Shown in pieces: positions 1-6,925 of a stretch of 8,692 nucleotides of DNA. Numbering within the stretch: the first letter of the stretch is position 1; each line of letters begins with the position of its first letter. The stretch is from positions 1-8,692 of the forward strand of contig VXXH01000272.1 of NCBI GenBank assembly GCA_009835515.1, written 5' to 3'. The position numbers and the translations under genes are program-made. The stretch comes from Candidatus Poribacteria bacterium. GTDB lineage: Bacteria > Poribacteria > WGA-4E > WGA-3G. The notes beneath the pieces were generated by a model. The model made no database searches, was not told the DNA's origin, and was given only the letters and a program-made list of their open reading frames with translations.

Positions 1-14
1 ATCTTTTTCAACAT
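1..14 (-). CDS. Start of a third tandem secreted-protein paralogue (partial, runs off left edge)
   Basis: Only the first codons are visible: an ATG at 14-12 followed by codons for Leu-Lys-Lys, giving the same MLKK start as the two complete paralogues to the right. A Shine-Dalgarno core (AAGGA on the minus strand, 22-26) sits 7 nt upstream of the ATG, exactly the spacing seen for the copy starting at 980. The 66 bp between this ATG and the stop of the next gene resemble the 67-bp spacer between the two complete copies, sharing the RBS block and a TTCCCGAAAGC tract. Distance from ATG to ATG is 966 bp here and 970 bp for the next pair. I infer a third repeat unit; the body of the gene is outside the window. 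Confidence 0.7.
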
Positions 15-80
15 AAGAGATTCCTTTTGTGGCTCTCGTCAAACTCGCAAGTTCCCGAAAGCATCCCTTCAGAAACGGAA

Positions 81-980
81 TTAATCATCCTCACCGCTTT
101 CTGATTCAGTGGATTTGATTTCATAGTTCGTTAGCTCAAGAGTTTTGACGGTATCGCTATTTTCGGATTCTTGCAGCATTTTAACAATGCCGACATTCGG
201 TGCGAGCCAGAGCGTTGTTAACGTCCCTTTATATGCATCTGCAAACAAGGTTTTCGCTTCTGGTAGGTCCGGTTCAGTCTCTATTGTGGCATCCACTTTA
301 TACTCGATTATTAGGCAATCTTCAAACCTACCAGCAGACGTTTCGACGGTTTCTGTGCCAGTGACATTTCCAGTTTCAACAAGGGTCAGGAACATTGTGA
401 TTGCCTGACTTGTTGGTGGAAAACCGTCCAAGTTGCTTGTAATCTCAATCTGCAAATCCATTTCCACATCAACGCGCGAAGCCTCCCAGTCCTCATTGAA
501 CGTCGCGGGGGTTGGCAGAAAATAGAAATAGTCCTGTGCTTGTATATCAAGGTCGTATGTTACATTAAGGTCAAGGTTCATCCCGGGTGGCAGTTGATTA
601 TTCAACTGTTGTTTCATCACGACCATAGCCTCGTTCCACTGTTGCTCCGTGACCGCCCGTGTCGCATTTTCGATATCATCACCGACAAAGAACGCCACCC
701 AGTCGGCACTGACTTGGTAGAAATAGGGATGAAAATAATACTGATAGTTTGTCCAGTCCTCCAAGACAGGTTCATAACTGAACGCACGATAGGTTTCGCC
801 ATCAATATCTTCAGGTTCTATGGCGTAGCGCGTTAATTCCTCACCGTCATGGTCTTGATAGGTCCAGTAACTGTCAAGAACATCTGGGAAATAGTAATTT
901 GCCCACTCGTTTCCCATCAATGTCGCGCTGAAACCGAAGACGAGCAGAAACAGAAAAGCAGACCGAAATTTTTTCAACAT
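81..980 (-). CDS. Secreted tandem-paralogue protein, copy 2 (DUF3108-like beta-rich protein, function unknown)
   Basis: A 299-aa protein with a Sec-type signal peptide: basic n-region MLKKFR, hydrophobic stretch at about residues 8-22, likely cleavage near SATLMG/NEWA. There is no lipobox cysteine, so it is probably periplasmic or exported. The mature protein starts with NEWANYYFPD and an SYWTY motif. The C-terminal third carries ETSAGRFEDCLIIEY and a LAPNVGIVK motif, a pattern I associate with secreted DUF3108-like/TapB-like beta proteins of unknown role; this assignment is from memory and tentative. The tail (last 15 residues) is Ser/Glu/Asp-rich. The start is fixed by AAGGA 7 nt upstream of ATG and by alignment to the paralogue at 1048-1950. 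The N-terminal 97 residues and the last 50 are very similar between copies while the middle is divergent. It lies 67 bp downstream of that paralogue, with no promoter evident between, so it is probably co-transcribed from the promoter near 1989-2017. Confidence 0.85.
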   Translation of the reverse strand: MLKKFRSAFLFLLVFGFSATLMGNEWANYYFPDVLDSYWTYQDHDGEELTRYAIEPEDIDGETYRAFSYEPVLEDWTNYQYYFHPYFYQVSADWVAFFVGDDIENATRAVTEQQWNEAMVVMKQQLNNQLPPGMNLDLNVTYDLDIQAQDYFYFLPTPATFNEDWEASRVDVEMDLQIEITSNLDGFPPTSQAITMFLTLVETGNVTGTETVETSAGRFEDCLIIEYKVDATIETEPDLPEAKTLFADAYKGTLTTLWLAPNVGIVKMLQESENSDTVKTLELTNYEIKSTESESGEDD

Positions 981-1047
981 GTAGAGTTCCTTTTGGCACT
1001 CCCGGGAACGTTCACAATTCCCGAAAGCGAGGCTTCAGGAATCGGGC

Positions 1048-1950
1048 TTAATTGGTTTCGCCGCTTCCTGATTCAGTAGATTTGATTTCGTAGTTCGTCA
1101 ATTCAAAAGTTTTCGAGGTGTTGCTATTTTCAGATTCTTGTTCCATTTTAACGAGTCCAACATTAGGTGCTAACCAGAGGGTTGTCAACGATTTTGAATT
1201 GTCCGGCAACATGGATTGCGTTCCTTCCATAGGCGGAGATGTTTCAAGTGTCATGCCTATTTCTGCTTGAAATTCAATTTTCAAACAGTCTTCAAATGTC
1301 CCCGCTGGTGTCTCAACAGTTTCGGTAGTTTTAACTGTTCCTATTTCTGAGACATTGTAATTGAAGGTAAATATCAACGCCCCACCGGGTGGAACTTCGT
1401 TGGGATCACCGGCGACATCAATTCTGATGACAAATTTTCCGTGTACCGCCATCGAATCCCATTCCTCATTGTAAGTAATCGGTGTTGGGAAAAGATAAAA
1501 GTAGTCTTGTGCCTCCGCTTCAAAGGTTGTACTAATGTCAAAGGTAACGCCAGGTGGAGCCGTCTTATCCAGCTGCTCTCGGAGGGGCTGCATCACCCCT
1601 TCGTCGAGTTTATTCGTCACCAGTGCCTTGATAGCGTTTTCAATTTCTTCACCGGTAGAGAATGCGACCCAGTCGTTACCGACTTGGTAGAAATAGGAAT
1701 GGATGTGATACCTATAGTCTGCCCAATCTTCTAACGGCGGGTCATAACTGAACGCACGATAGGTTTCGCCATCAAAATCCTGTGGTTCTATGGCGTAGCG
1801 CGTGAATTCTTCACCGTCCTGGTCTTCGTAGGTCCAGTAGCTGCCAAGTGTATCGGGAAAATAGTAGTTTGCCCATTCGTTTCCCATCAACGTCGCACTG
1901 AAACCGAAGATGAATAGGAGGACGAAAAAGCACCACATTTTTTTCAACAT
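1048..1950 (-). CDS. Secreted tandem-paralogue protein, copy 1 (DUF3108-like beta-rich protein, function unknown)
   Basis: A 300-aa protein, closely related to the gene at 81-980. It has a signal peptide (MLKKMW then a hydrophobic stretch to about residue 22) and the same mature start NEWANYYFPD, followed by GSYWTY, ETPAGTFEDCLKIEF, a LAPNVGLVK motif and the final LTNYEIKSTES. The differences cluster in residues 98-230. Like its sister it has no lipobox, so it should be soluble and exported. The ATG at 1950 has an AGGAG Shine-Dalgarno 6 nt upstream and a promoter (TTGCCG-17-TATACT) placing the transcript start about 30 nt before the ATG. It is the first gene of the tandem array in transcription order. 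The signal peptide core FGFSATLMGNEWANYYFPD is the same in both copies, so duplication is recent or the ends are homogenised. No enzymatic motif is visible. Confidence 0.85.
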   Translation of the reverse strand: MLKKMWCFFVLLFIFGFSATLMGNEWANYYFPDTLGSYWTYEDQDGEEFTRYAIEPQDFDGETYRAFSYDPPLEDWADYRYHIHSYFYQVGNDWVAFSTGEEIENAIKALVTNKLDEGVMQPLREQLDKTAPPGVTFDISTTFEAEAQDYFYLFPTPITYNEEWDSMAVHGKFVIRIDVAGDPNEVPPGGALIFTFNYNVSEIGTVKTTETVETPAGTFEDCLKIEFQAEIGMTLETSPPMEGTQSMLPDNSKSLTTLWLAPNVGLVKMEQESENSNTSKTFELTNYEIKSTESGSGETN

Positions 1951-1988
1951 GTCTCGCTCCTGTTGCGTTTTGTACTTTCTCCTTTTAA

Positions 1989-2017
1989 AGTATACAGAAT
2001 CCCAGCACAGACGGCAA
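1989..2017 (-). promoter_or_regulatory. Sigma70-type promoter of the secreted-protein array
   Basis: On the minus strand a -35 TTGCCG (2012-2017, four of six consensus bases) and a -10 TATACT (1989-1994, five of six) are separated by 17 nt. The predicted transcript start near 1982 leaves a leader of about 30 nt that contains the AGGAG ribosome site. Position, spacing and direction all fit the gene starting at 1950. This is assigned by motif only. Confidence 0.6.
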
Positions 2018-2021
2018 GGTA

Positions 2022-2049
2022 AATTCAGTTGTCAGCCGTTAGCCATCAG
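2022..2049. repeat. Four degenerate 7-bp tandem repeats (consensus NNNTYAG)
   Basis: Four consecutive heptamers on the plus strand read AATTCAG, TTGTCAG, CCGTTAG and CCATCAG; each ends TYAG. They lie 5 bp upstream of the -35 box of the array promoter and downstream of the oxidoreductase gene. Short heptameric repeats of this sort are common intergenic elements in some bacterial genomes. Whether this is such an element or a chance array is uncertain because the units are degenerate. Confidence 0.4.
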
Positions 2050-2114
2050 CAAAGACGGTCTTACAAAGCCATAGATGTCCTTCGCTGGTTTTTCGTCGTC
2101 GATCTTTTGAGTGT

Positions 2115-3200
2115 TCAACGTTTCTCATAATCAAATGGGAAAGTAACAGGCGCGCCGTTGTTTGACCATGAACGTGCCATTGCAACATCAATTTCGCGGT
2201 CCTTGCGACCGTTATACGCGCCGTACTCAGGTTCTGTATCATCTCGAACGGCGTTGACGAGGCTCATCAGTTCCGAAGCGACCGTAATTTCGCCATCGCT
2301 GAGCGGATAATTCTGCAACGGGTTTTCCCAAACCACTTCAGGGTCGGTGTCGGCGACAAGCGCGGCTAAGGTTTCATAGCCGTCAACGGTATTGGTTCTG
2401 CGTGTGACGGTAATCGCGCGCTGTTCATCGGCAGTGTCGTTCAAAATGACAGCGTCGTTTCGGAAACACATCCCGCGCGCTGCGTAGAACTTTGAACCGT
2501 TAAAGCCGCGTAGCGGGGAGCCGTAGGAGAGACCACTGAAATTGAAGATACCGACGGCACCATCTGCGAACTCAATCACTGCATGTTGCCAATCCTCAGT
2601 ATCGCGCGTGGGTTGCCCTTTCCGCCAGACGTGCTCCTGAACGTCATATCCCTTTCGGAAGCCGTAAACTTGCACCGGTTCGTTATCAAAACCGACATAA
2701 CTGCGGATGAGACCGATGCCGTGATAGCCGTGTCCCCGGAAGTCGTTGTAGGCGACATTAACTTTGCCGAAGACCCCAGCAAGAATCATTTCCCGTTTGA
2801 TCCGCTCTGTCGGTACACGATAATAATTTTCGTTGACCTCCAGTTTTATGCCGTTCTCTTGTGCGGAGGCGATCATCTTATCCGCCCATCCGAGATCGGT
2901 ATCAATCGGTGTCTCTGTACAATAACTGATACCGCGCTCGGAGCAGAGCAATCCCGGAATGTGATTGTTGCTCGGTGTAATCACGATTGAACAGATATCA
3001 GGTTTTACTTCGTCTAACATCTGCTCGGTGTTCGTATAGGCAGGGACGTTGTATTTCTCACCCTGTTCTTTAGTGCTTTCTTCGCGTGGATCACAAACAG
3101 CGACTAACGCAAGGTCGCCTGCCAATTTTGAGATAAGAGGGAGGTAGGTACCGGCACCACGTCTGCCTGTGCCGATATGTGCGATTCTGAGTCTATCCAT
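2115..3200 (-). CDS. Gfo/Idh/MocA-family NAD(P)-dependent oxidoreductase, catalytic motif altered
   Basis: A 361-aa protein of normal family length. The N-terminal Rossmann fold shows GTGRRG (residues 10-15), VCDP with Asp37 at the end of the second strand, and TPSNNH (75-80). The C-terminal half is the usual alpha/beta substrate domain, ending with a family-typical VAMARSWSNNGAPV segment. Members usually oxidise or reduce sugar, polyol or sugar-acid substrates with NAD(P). The normally conserved EKP motif here reads ETP (96-98), so the usual lysine is Thr97. In the DxGxH motif the aspartate aligns with Gly156, while His160 is kept. Catalysis may therefore differ from the classical dehydrogenase, or be lost; the substrate cannot be told. 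The ATG at 3200 has GGAG 7 nt upstream. It follows the lipoprotein gene by 30 bp on the same strand and is probably in its operon. Confidence 0.9.
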   Translation of the reverse strand: MDRLRIAHIGTGRRGAGTYLPLISKLAGDLALVAVCDPREESTKEQGEKYNVPAYTNTEQMLDEVKPDICSIVITPSNNHIPGLLCSERGISYCTETPIDTDLGWADKMIASAQENGIKLEVNENYYRVPTERIKREMILAGVFGKVNVAYNDFRGHGYHGIGLIRSYVGFDNEPVQVYGFRKGYDVQEHVWRKGQPTRDTEDWQHAVIEFADGAVGIFNFSGLSYGSPLRGFNGSKFYAARGMCFRNDAVILNDTADEQRAITVTRRTNTVDGYETLAALVADTDPEVVWENPLQNYPLSDGEITVASELMSLVNAVRDDTEPEYGAYNGRKDREIDVAMARSWSNNGAPVTFPFDYEKR

Positions 3201-3230
3201 GATTTCTCTCCATCTGGGTGCGGCAGGTGG

Positions 3231-3725
3231 TTACTCTACCCAGAAGATATGGCTCCGCTCAAAGAGGTCACCATCAAGGTAGACTTCAACGAACCACTCA
3301 CCTGTAATGTCTGGGTCAGGTAGATCAATATAAAACCACGTAATTTTATCACCGGTTGTAGAGGTAAAGGTCTGTTTCTCTTCCCAGAACGGTGGATCGT
3401 CAATACCGTCCTCTGGGGAGTACCACCTGACTTCAACCGTATGTTCCTCTGTAATATTCGCCCACAAGATCCATAAATACACTTGATCGTTGAACTCGGC
3501 AAAGAACGTATTCGTGATACCGTCGGGTCTGTCATCAAAGACACTAATCGCTAAAACTGAATCGACTATAGTAGGTTCACCGCGTGCTACATCCGTGAAA
3601 CCGCTTCCGCCAGAAGGATCCTCACTACAACCGCTCAACGCAATCGTCAACGACAATAGGACTATCCCGAATACGGAATATAGACCTGCGGACAATAGTC
3701 TGATGAAAGTGTAGGCTTGATGCAT
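3231..3725 (-). CDS. Small predicted lipoprotein of unknown function
   Basis: A 164-aa protein with a lipoprotein signal peptide: hydrophobic segment at about residues 12-30 and lipobox LSGC ending at Cys33, followed by SEDPSGGSG as a flexible linker. Ser at +2 would, by enterobacterial rules, suit outer-membrane sorting. The mature part (about 130 aa) is rich in aromatic and acidic residues and predicted beta-strands. It ends with a GEWFVEVYLDGDLFERS segment, a pattern typical of small beta-sandwich domains; no catalytic motif is visible. The start is well supported by AGGAGG 6 nt upstream of the ATG. It is the first gene after the minus-strand promoter at 3789-3817 and precedes the Gfo/Idh/MocA gene by 30 bp, so the two are probably one transcript. 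I do not recognise a named family. Confidence 0.82.
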   Translation of the reverse strand: MHQAYTFIRLLSAGLYSVFGIVLLSLTIALSGCSEDPSGGSGFTDVARGEPTIVDSVLAISVFDDRPDGITNTFFAEFNDQVYLWILWANITEEHTVEVRWYSPEDGIDDPPFWEEKQTFTSTTGDKITWFYIDLPDPDITGEWFVEVYLDGDLFERSHIFWVE

Positions 3726-3788
3726 AAGTTTCCTCCTATTGTGGGTTAAGAAATTTCGGTTGTAAATTTAAGGTAAATCCTAACTGCT

Positions 3789-3817
3789 ATTGTATCAGGC
3801 ATCAGATTTTTTGTCAA
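3789..3817 (-). promoter_or_regulatory. Strong sigma70-type promoter for the lipoprotein-oxidoreductase operon
   Basis: On the minus strand a perfect -35 TTGACA (3812-3817) is followed after 17 nt by TACAAT (3789-3794), five of six consensus bases. The transcript would start near 3782, giving a leader of about 57 nt before the ATG at 3725. It points away from the promoter at 3873-3901, making a divergent pair. No palindromic operator stands out between them. Confidence 0.75.
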
Positions 3818-3872
3818 AAGAAAATCGTGATGAGTGTTGTGCTTCGGAGAGCATGTTGACCCAAGTTTTATA

Positions 3873-3901
3873 TTGACATACGCCATTTTCAGTGATAGAC
3901 T
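3873..3901 (+). promoter_or_regulatory. Sigma70-type promoter for the amidohydrolase-flavoprotein operon
   Basis: A perfect -35 TTGACA (3873-3878) is followed by a 17-nt spacer and TAGACT (3896-3901), four of six consensus bases. The predicted transcript start near 3908 leaves a very short leader (about 18 nt) that just contains the ribosome site AGAGGAG (3913-3919), 6 nt before the ATG at 3926. This leaves no room for a riboswitch or leader peptide. Confidence 0.7.
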
Positions 3902-3925
3902 CAATCAACAACAGAGGAGCATCTT

Positions 3926-5473
3926 ATGAGATTTGATACAATTATTACTGACGGAAATATAGTTGATGGAACGGGTAAACAGGAGCCGTTTGTTGCAGAC
4001 ATCGGCATCCAAGACGATCAGATCGCTGCGATTGGTGACCTCGCGGCAGCAGAAACACCTCGCCGAATTTCTGTGAATGGACAGGTCGTCTGCCCCGGTT
4101 TCGTTGATGTGCATGTACATTCAGAGGTCTCTCTGCTCGGTGGACGTGACCAGTTTGCGGCAGTCAGTCAAGGTGTAACGACACACTTGGCTGCGCCAGA
4201 CGGTTTTGGCTGGGCACCTTTACCACCGGAGCAGGCGAAAGAACTGTGGCATTACACGCAGTTTGCCTATGGCGATGCTGAACTGCCGCTCAACTGGCAG
4301 ACCCCGGATGCGTATCTCAGTATGTTCGACGGACGCATCCCAGCGAACCTATATCCACAGGTACCGCACTGCGCTGTTCGCATCGGTGCGATGGGATGGG
4401 ACCCGCGCCCAGCAACGCCTGATGAATTGAAAGCGATGGAACAGACAACCCGTGAATGGTTAGAAGCAGGGGCGTGCTGCCTCTGCTTAGGACTGGATTA
4501 TCAGCCATCCGCGAATGCCGATTTGCACGAACTTGTGTATCTTTCAAAGATCGCGGCGAGTTACGACGCAATCTATGCAGCGCATATCCGGTACCGTATC
4601 CTCGGTCGAAAGCAGGCGTGGGAGGAGACGCTTGAAATTGCCCAACGCGCTGGGATTCCTGTGCATATCTCACATGAACGGGTGGACGATGAAGCCGCTG
4701 ATATACTTGAACGCGTTGAGAAAGAACAGATAGATCTGACCTTTGAATCCTACCTTTATCCCGCCGGTATGACGCATCTCGCGATGATGCTTCCGATGGA
4801 ATTTCAGACGGGTGCGCCTGCTGATATGTTAGCACACCTCGAGGACCCTGTAGTCCGAGAAAAATCGGTTACATACTTGCGAGCCGAATTACGCGACGGT
4901 AGCCAAATTGTGGGCTACAACCGTTCCGGTAGGTTTATCGGTATGACGCTTGCTGAAGCCGCCGAAAGTGAGGGTAAATCTAACGAAGAATTCGCTTTTG
5001 ATCTCATCTGCGAAGAAGCCGCGATTGAGACCTTCGTGATGCCGTGGGCGACACCGCCCGAAGAAAATGAACGCATCCTGAATCAGACAGCAAACCATCC
5101 CCGTATGATGATCGCGAGCGATGGTGTCTATAACATCCCACATCCACATCCCCGGAGTTACGGATGTTTCGTGCAGTATCTTGGTAAGTTCGTGCGTGAA
5201 CGTCAGCTGGTCTCGCTGAAAGAAGCGATTTACAAGATGAGCGGTTTCCCTGCCGAACGTTTTCGACTTCACGACCGCGGCAGAATCAGTCAGGGGCTTG
5301 CCGCGGACATCGTCGTTTTCGACCCAGAAACCGTTGCAGATAGGTCTACATGGTTCGATCCGGTGCAATCGCCTGTCGGTGTAAACTGGGTATTCGTCAA
5401 CGGCGTTTCAGTTGTCGAAGATGGCAACGTGACGGGGCAGCTGCCGGGCAGAGTGCTGCGTCAACGACGGTAA
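3926..5473 (+). CDS. N-acyl-D-amino-acid deacylase-like amidohydrolase
   Basis: A 515-aa cytoplasmic member of the amidohydrolase superfamily, closest to D-aminoacylases, which remove the N-acyl group from N-acyl-D-amino acids. It has the N-terminal beta-sandwich start (IITDGNIVDGTG), then PGFVDVHVH with metal-binding His63 and His65, AHIRYR with His220, ISHE with His250, and ASDG with the catalytic-type Asp399. The C-terminal beta-sandwich closes with RGRISQGLAADIVVFDP and GQLPGRVLR, both family signatures. His220 and His250 match the zinc ligands of the well-studied Alcaligenes enzyme. The bridging cysteine expected in GNCG is replaced: the segment reads APDG with Asp92, so this is a divergent subfamily whose substrate may differ. 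No signal peptide. The ATG has AGGAG 6 nt upstream and its own promoter. It abuts the flavoprotein gene with no spacer. Confidence 0.88.
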   Translation: MRFDTIITDGNIVDGTGKQEPFVADIGIQDDQIAAIGDLAAAETPRRISVNGQVVCPGFVDVHVHSEVSLLGGRDQFAAVSQGVTTHLAAPDGFGWAPLPPEQAKELWHYTQFAYGDAELPLNWQTPDAYLSMFDGRIPANLYPQVPHCAVRIGAMGWDPRPATPDELKAMEQTTREWLEAGACCLCLGLDYQPSANADLHELVYLSKIAASYDAIYAAHIRYRILGRKQAWEETLEIAQRAGIPVHISHERVDDEAADILERVEKEQIDLTFESYLYPAGMTHLAMMLPMEFQTGAPADMLAHLEDPVVREKSVTYLRAELRDGSQIVGYNRSGRFIGMTLAEAAESEGKSNEEFAFDLICEEAAIETFVMPWATPPEENERILNQTANHPRMMIASDGVYNIPHPHPRSYGCFVQYLGKFVRERQLVSLKEAIYKMSGFPAERFRLHDRGRISQGLAADIVVFDPETVADRSTWFDPVQSPVGVNWVFVNGVSVVEDGNVTGQLPGRVLRQRR

Positions 5474-6925
5474 ATGGGACAACATGGAGACAAAATCGTG
5501 GCTGTATACGATTTGACGATCATTGGCGGCGGCAGCGCGGGACTTGTACTTGCTGTAGCGGGCGCAAAATTAGGTAAAAAAACCGCGCTTGTGGAGAAGC
5601 ATCGCATTGGTGGCGACTGCCTCTGGACGGGGTGCGTGCCCTCTAAAGCACTCCTGAAAGCGGCGAAGGTGGCGAATTCCATCCAGAATGCGGAGAAATA
5701 CGGCATTGCTGTCCGCGATGCTACACCTGACTGGGAACGTGTGATGGCGTATGTGCAGGGGACACAACACGCCATAGAAGCGGAACACGATAACCCGGAG
5801 CGGTTTCGCGAGATGGGGGTCGATGTCATCTTTGGAGATGGGCATTTTGAATCACCTGATACCTTCATTGTGGCAGATACCGAAAGTGGAGAGACGCGCA
5901 CGCTCAAAAGCAAAAAGTTTGTAATCAGTACCGGCTCGCGTCCGCTCGCGCCGCCGATACCTGGGTTAGAATCTTGTGATTATCTTGACAGTGAAACTGT
6001 TTGGGATTTAGAGACGTTCCCGGAACGGCTGCTTGTCGTCGGTGCCGGTCCAATCGGTGTTGAACTTGGACAGGCGTTTCACCGTCTCGGTGCCGATGTG
6101 ACGATCGCACAACGCAGCGGACGTATCCTTACAAAAGAAGATACCGATGTTTCAGAACAGATGCTGCGTTACCTCCGTGAGGAGGGGATCACGATCCGAC
6201 TCAATACCAATATCGAGCAAGTTGCCGAAAGCCAAGAAGGCATAAATGTAAAGTTCGATGATAGTGAAAACGGAACAGCAGAACAGACTTTTGATAAAAT
6301 TCTGATTGCAGCAGGACGGGCGCCGAACGTTGAAGGGTTAGCACTCGATAAAATCGGGGTGCAGGTGAGTAGACGCGGGATTGAGGTGAACAATAGACTC
6401 CAGACAAGCGTCAGGAACATCTACGCCGCGGGTGATGTGATCGGGCATTATCTGTTCACACACGTCGCCGCTTTCCAAGCGCAGCTGCTCCTTCGGAATA
6501 TCTTCTTTCCATTCTCTAAAACGATCAACTATGCTGTCGTGCCGTGGACGACCTTCTGTGACCCGGAGGTGGCACGCTGTGGCCTGACTGAGACAGAGGC
6601 GCGTGAGAAATATGGGGACGTTGACGTGTTCACACTCGACCAAGCGGACGTTGATAGAGCCGTCGCGGAAGGCGAGACACACGGCTTTAGCAAGGTTATT
6701 GCGGGTCGCTGGACTGGAAAGATATTGGGGGTTCATCTTGTCGGCGCGAATGCGGGAGAAGTCGTTCACGAGTATGTGCTGGCGATGCAACAAGGGATTC
6801 CTTTGCGGAAGTTGAGCGGGATGATCCACGTCTATCCGACGTTTTCGAGCAGTGTGTGGCGCGTGGCGGGCAAATGGTTTTCAGAAAGCACACTGATTCA
6901 GACGTTGCGAAAATTGATTCCATAA
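5474..6925 (+). CDS. MerA-like pyridine nucleotide-disulfide oxidoreductase (FAD-dependent)
   Basis: A 483-aa class I flavoprotein disulfide reductase. Visible in order: FAD-binding GGGSAG (18-23), redox-active GGDCLWTGCVPSK with Cys49/Cys54, STGSRP (152-157), NAD(P)-binding VGAGPIGVELG (189-199), second FAD motif YAAGD (317-321), and a dimerisation domain with PWTTFCDPEVARCGLTETEA. It transfers electrons from NAD(P)H through FAD to a disulfide or other acceptor. It resembles proteins often labelled mercuric reductase, but has no N-terminal metal-binding domain and no C-terminal Cys-Cys pair, so mercury reduction is doubtful. At the usual HPT site it reads IHVYPT, with Tyr454 before the proline. 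The ATG follows the upstream TAA directly with no good ribosome site. A GTG at 5498, with GGAG 8 nt upstream, gives a 475-aa protein starting close to the Rossmann strand and is a serious alternative. Co-transcribed with the amidohydrolase. Confidence 0.88.
   Translation: MGQHGDKIVAVYDLTIIGGGSAGLVLAVAGAKLGKKTALVEKHRIGGDCLWTGCVPSKALLKAAKVANSIQNAEKYGIAVRDATPDWERVMAYVQGTQHAIEAEHDNPERFREMGVDVIFGDGHFESPDTFIVADTESGETRTLKSKKFVISTGSRPLAPPIPGLESCDYLDSETVWDLETFPERLLVVGAGPIGVELGQAFHRLGADVTIAQRSGRILTKEDTDVSEQMLRYLREEGITIRLNTNIEQVAESQEGINVKFDDSENGTAEQTFDKILIAAGRAPNVEGLALDKIGVQVSRRGIEVNNRLQTSVRNIYAAGDVIGHYLFTHVAAFQAQLLLRNIFFPFSKTINYAVVPWTTFCDPEVARCGLTETEAREKYGDVDVFTLDQADVDRAVAEGETHGFSKVIAGRWTGKILGVHLVGANAGEVVHEYVLAMQQGIPLRKLSGMIHVYPTFSSSVWRVAGKWFSESTLIQTLRKLIP
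5486..5500 (+). promoter_or_regulatory. Ribosome site and alternative GTG start of the MerA-like gene
   Basis: GGAG at 5486-5489 lies 8 nt before an in-frame GTG (5498-5500). Starting there removes eight residues (GQHGDKIV region) and gives an N-terminus VAVYDLTIIGGG, matching the short lead-in usual in this family. The ATG at 5474 lacks a comparable site and would depend on coupling to the preceding stop codon. Confidence 0.5.

Noticed and set aside
1003..1023. 6-bp stem with 9-nt loop (CGGGAA/TTCCCG) between the two secreted paralogues
   Set aside because: It is not conserved in the equivalent spacer at 15-80 and has no T tract, so it is probably not functional.
2052..2062. Palindrome AAGACGGTCTT downstream of the oxidoreductase gene
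   Set aside because: Arms of five bases around a single centre base cannot form an RNA hairpin loop, and no T tract follows; not called a terminator.
2583..2990. Plus-strand open frame of 135 aa inside the oxidoreductase gene
   Set aside because: Antisense shadow of a clear Gfo/Idh/MocA coding region; no promoter or ribosome site.
3745..3775. AAATTT/AAATTT stem in the leader of the lipoprotein transcript
   Set aside because: Only A-T pairs, weak, and not linked to any recognised riboswitch or attenuator.
4317..5368. Long minus-strand open frames (172 and 159 aa) inside the amidohydrolase gene
   Set aside because: Fully overlap a well-supported gene, have Arg/His/Ser-rich composition typical of antisense reading, and show no recognisable domain.
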